A stretch of DNA of 64,000 nt from an uncultured Alistipes sp. (GTDB lineage Bacteria; Bacteroidota; Bacteroidia; Bacteroidales; Rikenellaceae). Of the stretch, positions 29,301 through 37,632 are shown piece by piece. The position numbers and the translations under genes are program-made. Under the pieces are notes generated by a model, which ran no database searches, was not told the origin of the DNA, and worked only from the letters and a program-made list of their open reading frames with translations. Every line of letters begins with the position of its first letter. The stretch's first letter is position 1. The stretch covers positions 26,548 to 90,547 of the forward strand of contig CALUNE010000008.1 of NCBI GenBank assembly GCA_944321945.1, written 5' to 3'.

Positions 29301-29642
29301 GAAGGCCTCGGGAAGGATCTGATCGAGCTTTTCCTCGATGCGGTCGTCGATACGCTTGGTTGTATCGTCGATCTCCTTGGAGATCTTCTCCTTCTCGTCG
29401 AGCGAAGTTTCGGGTTTTTCGAGGGCGGCCTTCAGTTCGACGATGCGGGCCTCGTCGGCGGCGATGTAGTCGGCGATCTGTTTCTTGAGGTCCTCGCTGC
29501 GGGCGCGGAGTTCGTCGTTCGAGAGGGCCTCGATCGACGGGTATACGGCCTTGATTTTCTGCAGATAGGGTTCGATCAGTTTGCGGTCCTTGTCGGCTTT
29601 CGAGCCGAAGAGGGCTTTGATGATACTGGCAACTATATCCAT
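26340..29642 (-). CDS. secA: Preprotein translocase ATPase SecA
   Basis: Motor of Sec-dependent export. It has 1100 residues, longer than the roughly 900 of E. coli, as is normal in Bacteroidota. Walker A is in T-G-E-G-K-T, the DEAD-like box is V-D-E-V-D, and the helicase motif [13 protein letters not shown] is present. The C-terminus is a zinc-binding SEC-C motif (D-P-C-P-C-G-S-G then C-H-G). The start M-D-I-V-A-S-I-I is chosen over an ATG 54 bp upstream because the -7 element lies in that stretch. The gene ends exactly where the 70-bp repeat array begins. Confidence 0.98.
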   Translation of the reverse strand: MDIVASIIKALFGSKADKDRKLIEPYLQKIKAVYPSIEALSNDELRARSEDLKKQIADYIAADEARIVELKAALEKPETSLDEKEKISKEIDDTTKRIDDRIEEKLDQILPEAFAIMKDTARRFAQNDTVVVTANDFDRELAATKDFVTIEGDKAIYATHWMAGGNDVKWDMIHYDVQLFGGVVLHQGKIAEMATGEGKTLVATLPVFLNALAKKGVHMVTVNNYLAKRDSEWMGPMYEFHGLSVACIDDTQPNSDARRKAYMADITFGTNNEYGFDYLRDNMASSPKDLVQRKHHFAIVDEVDSVLIDDARTPLIISGPVPKGDDQMFEQYCPAIDHLYNLQKNLVTQLLAEARQLISAGKTEEGGIKLYRAHKGLPKYKPLIKYLSEQGIKALMQKTENIYMQDNNRRMPEITDDLYFVIDEKLNSVELTDKGHEVLSKYFNEDGFFVLPDIGAEVAELEKSQLSPEEKAAKRDEVINDYAIKSERVHTVIQLLKAFAMFEKDIEYVVMDNKVKIVDEQTGRILEGRRYSDGLHQAIEAKEHVKVEAATQTFATITLQNYFRMYHKLAGMTGTAETEASEFWSIYKLDVVVIPTNRPVIRDDRQDLIYKTKREKYNAVIEEIVRLVGQGRPVLVGTTSVEISELLSRMLKLRGIKHNVLNAKQHALEAQVVAEAGRSGQVTIATNMAGRGTDIKLTPEVKAAGGLAIIGTERHESRRVDRQLRGRAGRQGDPGSSQFFVSLEDDLMRLFGSGRIATMMDRMGLKEGEVIQAGMMTKAIERAQKKVEENNFGIRKRLLEYDDVMNSQREVIYTRRRHALYGERIEIDLNNIMYDFADNFVEENRGIDYEDFRMQLIRQVAVELPMDEAAYKAAKPDELVEAIVKALKEAYARRAKAVADTVRPVMERIYEDRKDQLDSNIYFPITDGHLGYNVPVNLRRCKETDGAEIYKVFSKIVMFTTIDDAWREHLREMDDLRQSVQNATYEQKDPLLIYKFESFGLFSKMLIKVNREVLSILDRAYIPVREQSAEEAQRLQQERERRAKIDVNKLQASRMQAAAQAGQQERQKPMPLHVEKKVGRNDPCPCGSGKKYKNCHGKGL

Positions 29643-29683
29643 ACGGGCTTTGTAATGATTTCGTGTTTTGGTTGTAAATCCTA

Positions 29684-29691
29684 CAAAGATA
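29684..29691 (-). promoter_or_regulatory. -7 element for secA
   Basis: TATCTTTG on the minus strand, about 41 bases before the secA ATG. Confidence 0.7.
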
Positions 29692-29844
29692 CTCATTTTT
29701 CCGGGAATTACGAATAAATACGAAAAAATGGGACCCGGATTCGTTCACTTTTCTCTCGGCGGAACCCGCATGGAGGCATAAGGCGGCTTTAGGGGATGAG
29801 TGTCATGTCATTGCGGATTCGTGGCCCGGCCGTTGTCGAAGATG

Positions 29845-30094
29845 GCGTGGAAACTGCCGCATCGGGCCCCGGATTTCGCGTACGTGCGGCGCCGGAATTG
29901 CATGTCAGCGTGATGCGCGGATTGCGAGCCATGAACTCCTTTGCGATCTGGGCCGAGGCATCGGTCGGGACAGTCGTCGATGACGATCGGTCTGAACGCG
30001 CCGGGGCGCTCCAGGCTGGTAGATTGTCGATGCTTCCGTTCGCGAAACGCTCCGCATTGTATGGGGCATGATGACGCGGACGCGCGGGTTGGCA
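29845..30094 (-). pseudogene. Eroded family 2 glycosyltransferase, N-terminal remnant
   Basis: On the minus strand, successive frames spell the N-terminal half of a GT2 fold: N-P-R-V-R-V-I-M-P, then after a frame change Y-N-A-E-R-F and S-I-D-N, then after another change F-R-P-I-V-I-D-D-C, then D-A-S-A-Q-I-A-K-E-F-M followed by N-P-R-I-T-L and N-S-G-A-A-R-T-R-N-P-G-P-D-A-A. The order and spacing match the nucleotide-binding half of GT2 enzymes. At least three frameshifts and the missing C-terminal half make it nonfunctional. Nothing else is recognised between secA and the DUF2851 gene. Confidence 0.8.
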
Positions 30095-30176
30095 GAGGCC
30101 GATTTCAGGGATGGGCGGCTGGTAGGGCGGGTTGGAGGATCCGGACGGTTTGAACGGTAAACTTTTCGGCCGGGAG

Positions 30177-31157
30177 CTATGTTTCGGCGAAAATTTTTAC
30201 CAGACGGCGCCCGACGGGACACGCCGCACACCGTTGGCGGGCGCAGTATTCGGTCGACAGCTGCAGCAGGGCCTGGCTTTCGAAGGCGTTGCGGGGACGA
30301 ACGCCCGCGGCCGCCCATTCGCGGATGTAGCGGTTGTCCTCGGCCGGGAGGTTTTCGAGCAGCGAGAGGGCGCTGTCGCGCAGCCGTTCGCTGCGGGTGT
30401 AGCTTCCGTAGGCGAACTGCAGGACGACGACCAGATTGATGCCGATGATGTTGGCCTTGAAGGCGCCGATGCGTTTGGGCCGGGCGTCGCTTTCGGCGCC
30501 GGGGATGAAATGCGTGCGCCAATAGTCCGAGGCTTCGATGCCGAAGAGCGTGCGGACATCCTCCTCCCGGCGGCAGGCCATGGCGCGGTCCATGATGAAT
30601 TCGTCCTGGGTGAAGAACTCAGCGGCCTGGGCCAGCCGCAGGACGGGATGGTTGGCCGGGCGGATCTCGGCCAGTTCCCATGCTGCGGCCTCCATCGGAC
30701 GGATCTCATACTTGGCCGCCAGGTATTCGAAATTGCGGCGCAGATTGAGCGTATATTCGTCGTTGTGATAGAGGTCCAGCAGCCCCGAGGCACCGAACAG
30801 CATCGCCTCGACGGCATGCGGAACCTTGCGTTCCCGCAGGACGATCTTGTAGGGAACACGTCGGGCCAGTTCGAGATAGGCCTCCTGGTTGCAACGGTCG
30901 CCCAGCGTGCGGAAGTAGAGCAGGTAGAAGGTCTGATTCCAGTTGTCGGCGGCTTCCGCGCGGAGGGCCTCGACGGTGCGCATCTTGCGGTCGAGGCGGT
31001 CGAAGATCAGCGCCGTGAAGAGCTCCGTGCGCTGCAGTTCGTCGAGCGAGGCGAGGAATCCGCCGCAGGCGTGTTCGCCGGCCCGGGCCTCGAGACGTTC
31101 GATCGTCCGCCGGACAGCGCGCTCCGGGGTATCGTCCTTCGCGCCGTTCATCGTCAC
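30177..31157 (-). CDS. DUF2851 family protein, short form
   Basis: 326 residues. The sequence matches the central and C-terminal part of DUF2851 as I know it: N-W-N-Q-T-F-Y, E-A-M-L-F-G-A-S-G, R-P-A-N-H-P, and a cysteine cluster at the end, C-A-R-Q-R-C-A-A-C-P-V-G. Family members I recall are about 420 residues with an N-terminal domain that is missing here; no upstream frame supplies it, since the start overlaps the MIP18-like gene by four bases. Function unknown. The terminal Cys cluster and the neighbouring Fe-S genes make a metal or Fe-S link possible, but that is inference. Confidence 0.75.
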   Translation of the reverse strand: MTMNGAKDDTPERAVRRTIERLEARAGEHACGGFLASLDELQRTELFTALIFDRLDRKMRTVEALRAEAADNWNQTFYLLYFRTLGDRCNQEAYLELARRVPYKIVLRERKVPHAVEAMLFGASGLLDLYHNDEYTLNLRRNFEYLAAKYEIRPMEAAAWELAEIRPANHPVLRLAQAAEFFTQDEFIMDRAMACRREEDVRTLFGIEASDYWRTHFIPGAESDARPKRIGAFKANIIGINLVVVLQFAYGSYTRSERLRDSALSLLENLPAEDNRYIREWAAAGVRPRNAFESQALLQLSTEYCARQRCAACPVGRRLVKIFAET

Positions 31158-31474
31158 AGCATGTTGAGTTCGAGCAGCGCCTCTTCCGACATCATGCTCT
31201 TGTCCCAGACGGGGTCGAACGTCAGGATAACGTTCACCGACTTCACCCCCTTGACCTTGGCCACCTGTTGGTTGACATCCTCGACGAGCATGTCGGCCAT
31301 CGGGCAGTTGGGGGCGGTGAGGGTCATGCGGATCGTGGCCACGCCGTCGGGCGTGTAGTCGATTTCGTAGACCAGACCGAGATCGTAGATGTTGACCGGG
31401 ATTTCCGGATCGTATATGTTCTTGAGCGTCGCGACGATCTCCTTTTCGACCTCAAGAATCTCTTCGGGTGTCAT
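31154..31474 (-). CDS. MIP18/DUF59 family Fe-S assembly protein
   Basis: A 106-residue protein of the DUF59 family, close to SufT/PaaD-type factors that help mature Fe-S proteins. It shows Y-D-P-E-I-P-V-N-I-Y-D-L-G-L-V-Y near the N-terminus and the conserved Cys in T-A-P-N-C-P-M-A-D. It lies 70 bp downstream of sufE and overlaps the DUF2851 gene by four bases, supporting an Fe-S role within one operon. Confidence 0.92.
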   Translation of the reverse strand: MTPEEILEVEKEIVATLKNIYDPEIPVNIYDLGLVYEIDYTPDGVATIRMTLTAPNCPMADMLVEDVNQQVAKVKGVKSVNVILTFDPVWDKSMMSEEALLELNML

Positions 31475-31544
31475 GTTTTTCGTTGTATTTCATTGTTTTG
31501 CGGAATCCGCCGTCGTGCTGGGACCGGCCAGAATCCGCCGGGCG

Positions 31545-31976
31545 TTATTTCGACTCTTCGGCCTCGACCTTGGTCTCGAAGGCCAGCGCATAGAGGCGCA
31601 TCTGCTTGATCATGGCCACCAGACCGTTGGCACGCGTGGGCGAGAGATTGGCGCTCAGGCCGATGCGGTCGATGAAGTAGAGCTCCGTGTCGAGGATCTC
31701 CCGGGGGGTCCGGCCGTTCAGTACGCGGATCAGCAGTGCGATGATTCCCTTGGTTATTATGGCGTCGCTGTCTGCCGCATAGTAGACGCGTCCGCCGTCG
31801 AGCCGGGCGTCGACCCACACGCGCGACTGACACCCCTGGATGAGGTACTGTTCGGTGCGGTGTTCCGGGGCGATCGGCGGCAGCGTTTCGCTCAGGCTGA
31901 TCAGATAGTCATACTTGTCGAGCCAGTCGTCGAAGACCGAGAACTCCTCGATGATTTCGTCCTGAATTTTATCCAT
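31545..31976 (-). CDS. sufE: SufE family sulfur acceptor
   Basis: A 143-residue Fe-S biogenesis protein that takes persulfide sulfur from the cysteine desulfurase SufS. The acceptor Cys lies in Q-G-C-Q-S-R-V-W, about residue 49. The helical C-terminus with R-A-N-G-L-V-A-M-I matches the family. The start M-D-K-I-Q-D-E-I is the normal N-terminus; a longer frame upstream is shadow sequence of the phosphatase gene. SufS and SufBCD are not in the window. Confidence 0.95.
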   Translation of the reverse strand: MDKIQDEIIEEFSVFDDWLDKYDYLISLSETLPPIAPEHRTEQYLIQGCQSRVWVDARLDGGRVYYAADSDAIITKGIIALLIRVLNGRTPREILDTELYFIDRIGLSANLSPTRANGLVAMIKQMRLYALAFETKVEAEESK

Positions 31977-32005
31977 CTTGTACGTTTGATTTTTGATTCT
32001 TGGTG

Positions 32006-33571
32006 TCAGAGGTCGGCAATCTCCTCGAGGGGGGTGCCTTCCGAGGCGGCGGGTTCGCGCACGCCGGCCACGCGGGCCAGGGTCGGGGCCAGGGAGGTCA
32101 TCTCCACGCGGCGGTTCACGCGCAGCGGTCCGGCGCCCTTGCCGTAGAAGACGAGCGGCACCTCGGTGTCGTAGCCGTACATCGATCCGGACATCGACCA
32201 GCATCGCTCCTGCTCCTCGATCCAGCCGGGCATCAGGTTGAGGATCACGTCGCCCGAGCGGCGTGGGTAGAAGCTGTTCTGCATCATGCGGGCGTAACCG
32301 CTGCCGAAGTAGCTCGTGCGCATGGCCGTGGCGGCCAGGGCGTGCGACACGCCGCTGAACTGCATGGCGAAGATGGCCACCTCGTTCTGCACCTCGGCCA
32401 GATTCAGCCCCCGCTCGTAGATGAGGTTATGGTTCAGCCACAGCGATTTGTCGCCGTATCCGACCACCCAGTCGCCCGTGCCGTAGCGGACGTTGAGGAA
32501 TCCGTTGACGATGACCTCGAACTGCCGGCTGTTGAAACGTTCGGCCACTTCGCGTCCGGCGTCGTAGGAGGGGCTGGTGCCGTGGTCCGAGGTGACGACG
32601 ATCAGGGCGTTCGCATCCTTGACCTGTGCGAAGACGAAGGTCAGAAAGTCGGCCAGATCGCGGTCGAGCCGGTAGTACATGTCCTCGACCTCGACCGATT
32701 CGGGGCCGTAGGCCTCGGTGATGCGGCGCGGCGAGTCGAGGCAGATGTTCAGCAGATCGGGCACCTCGTCGGCTCCGAGGCGATATTGGGCGATGGCCTG
32801 CTTGGCCAGCCCCAGCACGGCGGTGTTGCCGGCCGGGGTGTAGAGCAGTCGTTCGTAGTCGTTCGTGAGTTTCAGACGCTGCTGACCGTCGGTATCCTCG
32901 TCGCGTTTGGTGCGGCCCGAGAGGATGATGTCGTGTTGACGCGTGTTGATGTAGCGGCTCTTTTCGAGCAGCGAGCGCCATTCGAGGCCGATGTACGAGA
33001 GGTTGTAGCGTTCGCGGTTGCTGCGTTCGATCCAGTCGGGAAGCTGTTCGGTGTAGTAGGGTGACGAGATCCAGTCGCAGCGCGTGGAGTCGAGCCAGAA
33101 GACCTCGCCGCCGCGTCCGGCCATCACGACGGCCGACAGCGCCTCGGCGGCGATGGTGACGGCCCGGCTGCCGGGAGCCTGTTCGAGGAGCGTTTCGGCC
33201 AGCGTCGGGGCGATGCGCCGGTAGGCTCCGGGGCCCTGGCGGCCGTCGATGAGCCGGACCGTGCGGTTGGTTGTGTAGTCGACCCAGCGGGGTCCGATCA
33301 CACCGTGGGTCGAGGGCATGGCCCCCGTGGCGAGTGTGGCCAGCGAAACGGGGGTTGTGGTCTGCTGGCAGTCGTAGCGGGCGTCGGTGTAGAGCGTGCC
33401 GCGTTCGGTGAGACGGCGGAAACCGTCGTCCGAGAAGTTGGCGGCGTAGCGATCCAGATCGCCGGCGCGCATCGAGCCGATGACGATTTCGATGATCAGG
33501 CGGGGTTGTGCCGCGACGGGGCCGAAGGCCGTCAGAGCGGCTATGAGGAGCAGTGTGAGGCGCGTGTTCAT
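32006..33571 (-). CDS. Alkaline phosphatase/phosphodiesterase superfamily protein (PafA-like)
   Basis: 521 residues with a signal peptide (hydrophobic stretch then V-A-A-Q). The fold is the type I phosphodiesterase/alkaline phosphatase superfamily: the nucleophile Thr is probably in T-T-T-P-V-S-L-A-T-L-A-T-G-A, followed by P-S-T-H-G-V-I-G. Metal-binding V-T-S-D-H-G-T-S-P is near the middle of the C-terminal half and E-V-P-L-V-F-Y-G-K-G near the end. It resembles Bacteroidota PafA-type periplasmic phosphomonoesterases. It heads an operon with sufE, the MIP18-like gene and the DUF2851 gene. Confidence 0.87.
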   Translation of the reverse strand: MNTRLTLLLIAALTAFGPVAAQPRLIIEIVIGSMRAGDLDRYAANFSDDGFRRLTERGTLYTDARYDCQQTTTPVSLATLATGAMPSTHGVIGPRWVDYTTNRTVRLIDGRQGPGAYRRIAPTLAETLLEQAPGSRAVTIAAEALSAVVMAGRGGEVFWLDSTRCDWISSPYYTEQLPDWIERSNRERYNLSYIGLEWRSLLEKSRYINTRQHDIILSGRTKRDEDTDGQQRLKLTNDYERLLYTPAGNTAVLGLAKQAIAQYRLGADEVPDLLNICLDSPRRITEAYGPESVEVEDMYYRLDRDLADFLTFVFAQVKDANALIVVTSDHGTSPSYDAGREVAERFNSRQFEVIVNGFLNVRYGTGDWVVGYGDKSLWLNHNLIYERGLNLAEVQNEVAIFAMQFSGVSHALAATAMRTSYFGSGYARMMQNSFYPRRSGDVILNLMPGWIEEQERCWSMSGSMYGYDTEVPLVFYGKGAGPLRVNRRVEMTSLAPTLARVAGVREPAASEGTPLEEIADL

Positions 33572-33592
33572 GGTTGCGGTTCGTATGAGCCG

Positions 33593-33600
33593 CAAATTTA
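33593..33600 (-). promoter_or_regulatory. -7 element for the phosphatase/suf operon
   Basis: TAAATTTG on the minus strand, overlapping the 3' end of the GSCFA gene, 21 bases before the phosphatase start codon. Confidence 0.6.
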
Positions 33601-34563
33601 CGAATTTATTTCGATACATTGTCTGAAAAGCGTGCTTTCGGCTCGAAAATCGATTCCGGGCAGGGCGGCGATCCGTTCGAGCTGGCGGCGGCAGAAGGTG
33701 CGGTGGGCTTCGCTGCGGGGATTGCGCGGGCGGTGGGCTGCGGCGGCAACGATCGCCTCGACCTCGGGAAGCAGCCGCCGGGCCTCGTCGTCGAGCAGCG
33801 CCTCGGTGAACCATTCCCACAGATAGGCGATGGCCTGCTGAGCGGGGTGGACCAGATCGTCGGCATAGAAACGGTAGTCGCGCAGATCGTCCAGAAGGAT
33901 CTCGAAGGCCGGAAAATAGACCGCCTGCGGGAAGCGTTCCGTGAGGATTTCGGCTGCCAGGCGCAGTGTGGCCTTGCTTGCGGCATTGCCCGAGAGCCCG
34001 TCGCCGAGGTGTCGCACGGGGCTGACCGTCAGCAGCGTCCGTTTACCGGCCAACGGTCCTTCGATGATCTCCGTGAGGCTTTCGACCACTTCGTCGACGG
34101 TCAGCCGTCGTCGCGAGAATTCGGCGGCGGGGCGGCGGTGACAGTTGGCCACGACGTGTCCGTCGTGTTCGTAGACCCAGGCCGTGCCGAGGGTGAGGAT
34201 CAAGCGGTCGGCCGTGCGGAGTGCTTCTGCTCCGGCCTGCCGGGCGGCGTTCATGCGCTGCAGGGCCTCGTCGGCGGTCGGTGCCGAGAGGTCGCCGTGG
34301 AAATCGAAGTGGTACCAGAGCTCGCCGTCGAAGCCCAGTTCCTGACACGTGACGGGTTGCGCGGCGGCATAGCTGCGGATCGCCTCGGCGATCGAGAGCG
34401 GGTTGAAGAGGATTCCCGAGGGGTTCTTCACGACGTGGAACTTTGCCGCGGCGAGGCGGTCGGCGATGTGCGAGGCGAAGCACGATCCGATGGCGAGGAT
34501 GCGGTTGCGGTAGCCGATCCGCAGATCGGTGACGAGGGGTTCGATTTCGGTGCGGAATTTCAT
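33598..34563 (-). CDS. GSCFA domain protein
   Basis: A 321-residue protein named for its conserved I-G-S-C-F-A motif (about residues 25-30), an SGNH-hydrolase-like fold thought to include esterases or acyltransferases. Further family motifs are V-V-K-N-P-S-G-I-L-F-N-P, L-T-L-G-T-A-W-V-Y and T-V-S-P-V-R-H. The catalytic Ser would be in GSCFA and the Asp/His pair in D-D-L-V-H-P. The substrate is unknown. The promoter -7 box ends four bases before the ATG, suggesting a leaderless mRNA; the longer upstream frame would run through that promoter and is rejected. Confidence 0.88.
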   Translation of the reverse strand: MKFRTEIEPLVTDLRIGYRNRILAIGSCFASHIADRLAAAKFHVVKNPSGILFNPLSIAEAIRSYAAAQPVTCQELGFDGELWYHFDFHGDLSAPTADEALQRMNAARQAGAEALRTADRLILTLGTAWVYEHDGHVVANCHRRPAAEFSRRRLTVDEVVESLTEIIEGPLAGKRTLLTVSPVRHLGDGLSGNAASKATLRLAAEILTERFPQAVYFPAFEILLDDLRDYRFYADDLVHPAQQAIAYLWEWFTEALLDDEARRLLPEVEAIVAAAAHRPRNPRSEAHRTFCRRQLERIAALPGIDFRAESTLFRQCIEINS

Positions 34564-34567
34564 ACGG

Positions 34568-34575
34568 CAAAAATA
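34568..34575 (-). promoter_or_regulatory. -7 element for GSCFA gene, leaderless type
   Basis: TATTTTTG followed by CCGT and then ATG on the minus strand. The spacing puts the predicted transcription start at or next to the start codon. Confidence 0.65.
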
Positions 34576-34657
34576 CGAATTTTGCGGCTCTTCCGAAAAC
34601 ACTGTGCCGAGTGGTGAAAATTTCGCCGGCAGAGGGTCTTTTTCACCTCTCTTTTCG

Positions 34658-34665
34658 TATCTTTG
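34658..34665 (+). promoter_or_regulatory. -7 element for ispE, leaderless type
   Basis: TATCTTTG followed by TGTC and then ATG. The predicted transcription start coincides with the start codon, leaving no room for a ribosome binding site. Confidence 0.7.
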
Positions 34666-34669
34666 TGTC

Positions 34670-35482
34670 ATGATTCTTCGAGCAAACTGCAAAATCAATC
34701 TGGGCCTGGACATCCTGCGCCGCCGGGCCGACGGCTACCACGATCTGGAGACGGTGATGTTTCCCGTGCGGGGACTTTTCGATGAGGTGGAAGTCGTGCG
34801 CACCGGAACGACGGGTGCGGAGTTCCTCACCGAGGGGCTGGCGGTGGATTGTCCCGACGAGGAGAATATCTGTCTGAAGGCCTTCCGGCTGATGCACGAC
34901 CGCTACGGCGTCGACGGTGTGCGGATCCGTCTGGTGAAGCGCGTGCCGTTCGGTGCGGGGCTGGGCGGCGGCTCGTCCGATGCCACGGCGGTGGTCGTGG
35001 CGCTCGACCGCCTGTTTGCGCTGGGGCTCTCCGAGGAGGAGCTGATCGCCCGGGCTGCCGAACTGGGCAGCGATACGGCCTTTTTCGTACGCAATACGCC
35101 GCAGCTGTGCACGGGGCGCGGCGAGGTGATGACCCCCTTTGCGCTGGATCTGACGGGGATGACACTCGTGGTGGTCAAGCCCGACGAGGGGGTCTCGACG
35201 CGCGAAGCCTATGCCGGAGTACGGCCCCGGGTGCCGGTTGTGCCGTTGGCCGAACGGCTGCGGCGCCCCGTGGCGGAGTGGCAGGGGCTGGTGACCAACG
35301 ATTTCGAAGAGTCGGTCTTTCCGGTACATCCCGCCATCCGGGCCGTCAAGGAGCAGCTGCTTGAGGCTGGGGCGCTTTATGCTTCGATGTCGGGGAGCGG
35401 ATCGGCCGTCTTCGGGCTCTTCGCCGGGCACGAAAAGGGCGAGGAGCTGCATGCGCTCTCGCCCTTCGTCTTTGAACTCTGA
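34670..35482 (+). CDS. ispE: 4-diphosphocytidyl-2-C-methyl-D-erythritol kinase
   Basis: ATP-dependent kinase of the non-mevalonate isoprenoid pathway, acting directly after IspD. It is a 270-residue GHMP kinase. The N-terminal C-K-I-N-L-G-L-D-I contains the active-site Lys, the ATP loop is P-F-G-A-G-L-G-G-G-S-S-D-A, and the C-terminal motif is M-S-G-S-G-S-A-V-F-G. The start at 34670 is supported by the family's N-terminus and by the promoter just upstream; an open frame reaching back to 34529 crosses the GSCFA promoter region. Confidence 0.96.
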   Translation: MILRANCKINLGLDILRRRADGYHDLETVMFPVRGLFDEVEVVRTGTTGAEFLTEGLAVDCPDEENICLKAFRLMHDRYGVDGVRIRLVKRVPFGAGLGGGSSDATAVVVALDRLFALGLSEEELIARAAELGSDTAFFVRNTPQLCTGRGEVMTPFALDLTGMTLVVVKPDEGVSTREAYAGVRPRVPVVPLAERLRRPVAEWQGLVTNDFEESVFPVHPAIRAVKEQLLEAGALYASMSGSGSAVFGLFAGHEKGEELHALSPFVFEL

Positions 35483-35692
35483 AGCCGCCTTCCGGAACTC
35501 TTTGTCCGTATGGTGCCGCGAGGAGTTGTCCTTCCGGTTATCGTCGAATGCGGGGACCCGGCTTTCGTCGCGGGGTCTTCTCTGAGAGCCCGTCACGGGC
35601 TCCGGCTCGGAATTCCGAACCGACAGGCCGCTCACAAACAGGCCAATAGACCGATTCGAGTGCGCCTTCCGCCCCTTCCTCTTACCGGCCGA

Positions 35693-36151
35693 CTATTTGC
35701 CGCTTTCGGCGGCAGGGGTCGGAACCGGAATCTTGGCGACCCGCTTCTCATGGCGTCCACCCTCGAACTGCGCCGCAAAATAGGCATCGAGCATCTGTAC
35801 GGCTTCATCGTTGGTGATGAAGCGTGCCGGGAAGACGATTATGTTCGCATTGTTATGGCGGCGGATCAGCGAGGCGATCTCGGGATCCCAGCAGAGTCCC
35901 GCGCGGACCCCCTGATGCTTGTTCAGGGTGATGGCCATGCCTTCGCCCGAGCCGCACAGGGCTACGCCGCAGGCGACTTCGCCCTTCTCGACCGCTTCGG
36001 CCAGCGGATGCGCGTAGTCCGGATAGTCGACACTCTCCTCCGAGTGGGTTCCGAAATCCAGCACCTCGTAGCCCATGGCGTCGAGGTATCCTACCAGAAA
36101 TTCCTTCATTTCATAGCCGGCGTGATCGCAGGCGATACCGATTTTTGTCAT
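35693..36151 (-). CDS. rpiB: Ribose-5-phosphate isomerase B
   Basis: Interconverts ribose 5-phosphate and ribulose 5-phosphate in the pentose phosphate pathway. A 152-residue RpiB/LacAB enzyme with the substrate-binding C-D-H-A-G-Y near the N-terminus. The catalytic Cys and anion-hole loop are in G-V-A-L-C-G-S-G-E-G-M-A-I, and H-N-N-A-N-I-I carries the His. A short Ala/Pro-rich tail follows the last helix. Start M-T-K-I-G-I-A is the family N-terminus. It converges with ispE; the 210 bp between them hold no gene, only an inverted repeat near 35586-35602 without a T-run. Confidence 0.96.
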   Translation of the reverse strand: MTKIGIACDHAGYEMKEFLVGYLDAMGYEVLDFGTHSEESVDYPDYAHPLAEAVEKGEVACGVALCGSGEGMAITLNKHQGVRAGLCWDPEIASLIRRHNNANIIVFPARFITNDEAVQMLDAYFAAQFEGGRHEKRVAKIPVPTPAAESGK

Positions 36152-36190
36152 CGTATCTCGAATTTTTGAGTTTTGTTCCGTTTCCGAACA

Positions 36191-36198
36191 CAAAGTTA
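36191..36198 (-). promoter_or_regulatory. -7 element for rpiB
   Basis: TAACTTTG on the minus strand, 39 bases upstream of the rpiB ATG. Confidence 0.65.
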
Positions 36199-36242
36199 GC
36201 GAAATATTTTTCCTGCGGCTGTTCCGAAGCGTCGAATTTGCG

Positions 36243-36250
36243 TATTTTTG
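36243..36250 (+). promoter_or_regulatory. -7 element for DUF454 gene, leaderless type
   Basis: TATTTTTG followed by CGTC and then GTG. As for ispE, the predicted transcript begins at the start codon. Confidence 0.6.
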
Positions 36251-36254
36251 CGTC

Positions 36255-36620
36255 GTGAAGACACTTTTCATGCTTCTCGGCGCACTGGCGCTTCTGCTGG
36301 GGATCGTCGGCATTTTCGTGCCGCTGCTCCCGACGACGCCCTTTCTGCTGCTGGCGGCGGCACTTTGGGTGCGCTCCTCACCGCGGCTCTACGCCTGGCT
36401 GATCGCCCATCGCCGGTTGGGACCCTACATCCGTCATTTCCGCGAAAACCGCGCCATCCCGCTCCATGCCAAGATCCTCTCCGTGACGCTGCTTTGGACG
36501 TCGCTGCTTTACTGCATCTTCTCCGTGGTCGATGGCTGGTGGTGGGCACAGCTGTTGTTGCTGGGTGTGGCGGTCGGCGTCACGTGGCACATCCTTTCGT
36601 TCGCCACGCTGCGACGGTAG
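36255..36620 (+). CDS. DUF454 (YbaN-like) membrane protein
   Basis: A 121-residue inner-membrane protein with the family hallmark P-L-L-P-T-T-P-F-L-L-L-A-A-A after the first helix, and two further helices near the C-terminus (V-T-L-L-W-T-S-L and W-W-A-Q-L-L-L-L-G). YbaN/DUF454 proteins have no agreed function. The GTG at 36255 is taken as the start because it gives the usual N-terminus; the first ATG is five codons downstream, inside the first helix. It is divergent from rpiB. Confidence 0.88.
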   Translation: MKTLFMLLGALALLLGIVGIFVPLLPTTPFLLLAAALWVRSSPRLYAWLIAHRRLGPYIRHFRENRAIPLHAKILSVTLLWTSLLYCIFSVVDGWWWAQLLLLGVAVGVTWHILSFATLRR

Positions 36621-36732
36621 GGCGTTTGCCCGGAGCGGTGAACCCCGACGGCCGTGACATCCCGCTTCGGGTTGTGGGGCCGGTGCGGCCGAACGCAACA
36701 GCCCGTTCTTGTCGCCACGGCCCTCCGCACCG

Positions 36733-37377
36733 CTATTCCGGCAGCCCTTCGGATGCCTTCTCCTCGTCGGAAATCAGCTCCCGCAGGTCGTATTTCACGG
36801 TCCACGAATCGTCGTCGGTCAAGCTGTTCTTCGCTTCGTCGTACACGGCGACGGGCTGGATCCGCAACCGGTATTCGTGTCCGGGCGTGAAGTCGAAGCC
36901 CTCGATCTCCCACGGGAAAGCCTGCCACTGAGCATCTTCCCCGTACCGCAGGTCCCGGATCCAGTAGGCGGCCATCTGCGCATCGGCCCGCCGGGAGGCG
37001 ACCATCACCTCGCAGACGGGGCTGAAAATCAGCGGATCGATCTCCTGGGCGGATTCGGTCTGTGCGAGCTGCTCTTCCATCGTATAGCGTTCGCTGCGAC
37101 CGTCGGCCGGCGGGTTGGCGATCCGGTCGATCCGCACCCGCAGGGTTGTCTGGCAGCCCGTCTTGAACGAGAAGCCCTCGATCGGGCCGGCAACGGTCTC
37201 CCATGAGGCGCTTGCTCCCTTGCGGACGATATAGGCCGGGACGTATCCGAAGCCCATGTTGATACCCGCCACGCCCTTTTCGGGGGCGACGGTCCAGATT
37301 TCGGTGCGCGAGGCATCGTCGTTGTTGCAGGCCCCCAATGCGAGGACGGCGGTCAGCAGGAGCAGTACTTTTTTCAT
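36733..37377 (-). CDS. Lipoprotein with two DUF4377-like repeats
   Basis: A 214-residue lipoprotein (signal ends L-G-A-C, Cys about 17). Two halves resemble each other: W-E-T-V-A-G-P-I-E-G-F-S-F then G-C-Q-T-T-L-R-V-R-I, and W-Q-A-F-P-W-E-I-E-G-F-D-F then G-H-E-Y-R-L-R-I. This Trp/I-E-G-F/Gly/Leu-Arg pattern is that of DUF4377, so the protein appears to be a duplication of that domain. It is an envelope protein of unknown role. It is transcribed alone after a terminator. Confidence 0.7.
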   Translation of the reverse strand: MKKVLLLLTAVLALGACNNDDASRTEIWTVAPEKGVAGINMGFGYVPAYIVRKGASASWETVAGPIEGFSFKTGCQTTLRVRIDRIANPPADGRSERYTMEEQLAQTESAQEIDPLIFSPVCEVMVASRRADAQMAAYWIRDLRYGEDAQWQAFPWEIEGFDFTPGHEYRLRIQPVAVYDEAKNSLTDDDSWTVKYDLRELISDEEKASEGLPE

Positions 37378-37446
37378 GGTGCTTTTTGAGTGTGAGGTTT
37401 TCCTTTAAACGGTCGTCTCGGGGCAATACTGCGTCGGAATGGAAAC

Positions 37447-37473
37447 AAAAAAACGGACCGAAGTCCGTTTTTT
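37447..37473. terminator. Bidirectional terminator
   Basis: AAACGGAC pairs with GTCCGTTT with flanking A- and T-runs. It ends the transcript of the small membrane protein gene (minus strand). Confidence 0.8.
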
Positions 37474-37632
37474 GTGAGTCGGGATTTGACGTTGTCCGAT
37501 TGGGGCGTTGCCTTCGAATCTCCTTCGGTAGGGTGTCCTTCCAATCTCTCTCTCCTCCTCCGGTTGTGCCTTCCCCGGCCCCCCCCCACGGTCAGAACCC
37601 TTGGCCGGTCACCCCGGTCAGGTTTACCCCGG

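Noticed and set aside
35586-35602. Inverted repeat GAGCCCG/CGGGCTC between ispE and rpiB
   Set aside because: There is no T-run on either side and the stem is short, so it is not called as a terminator.
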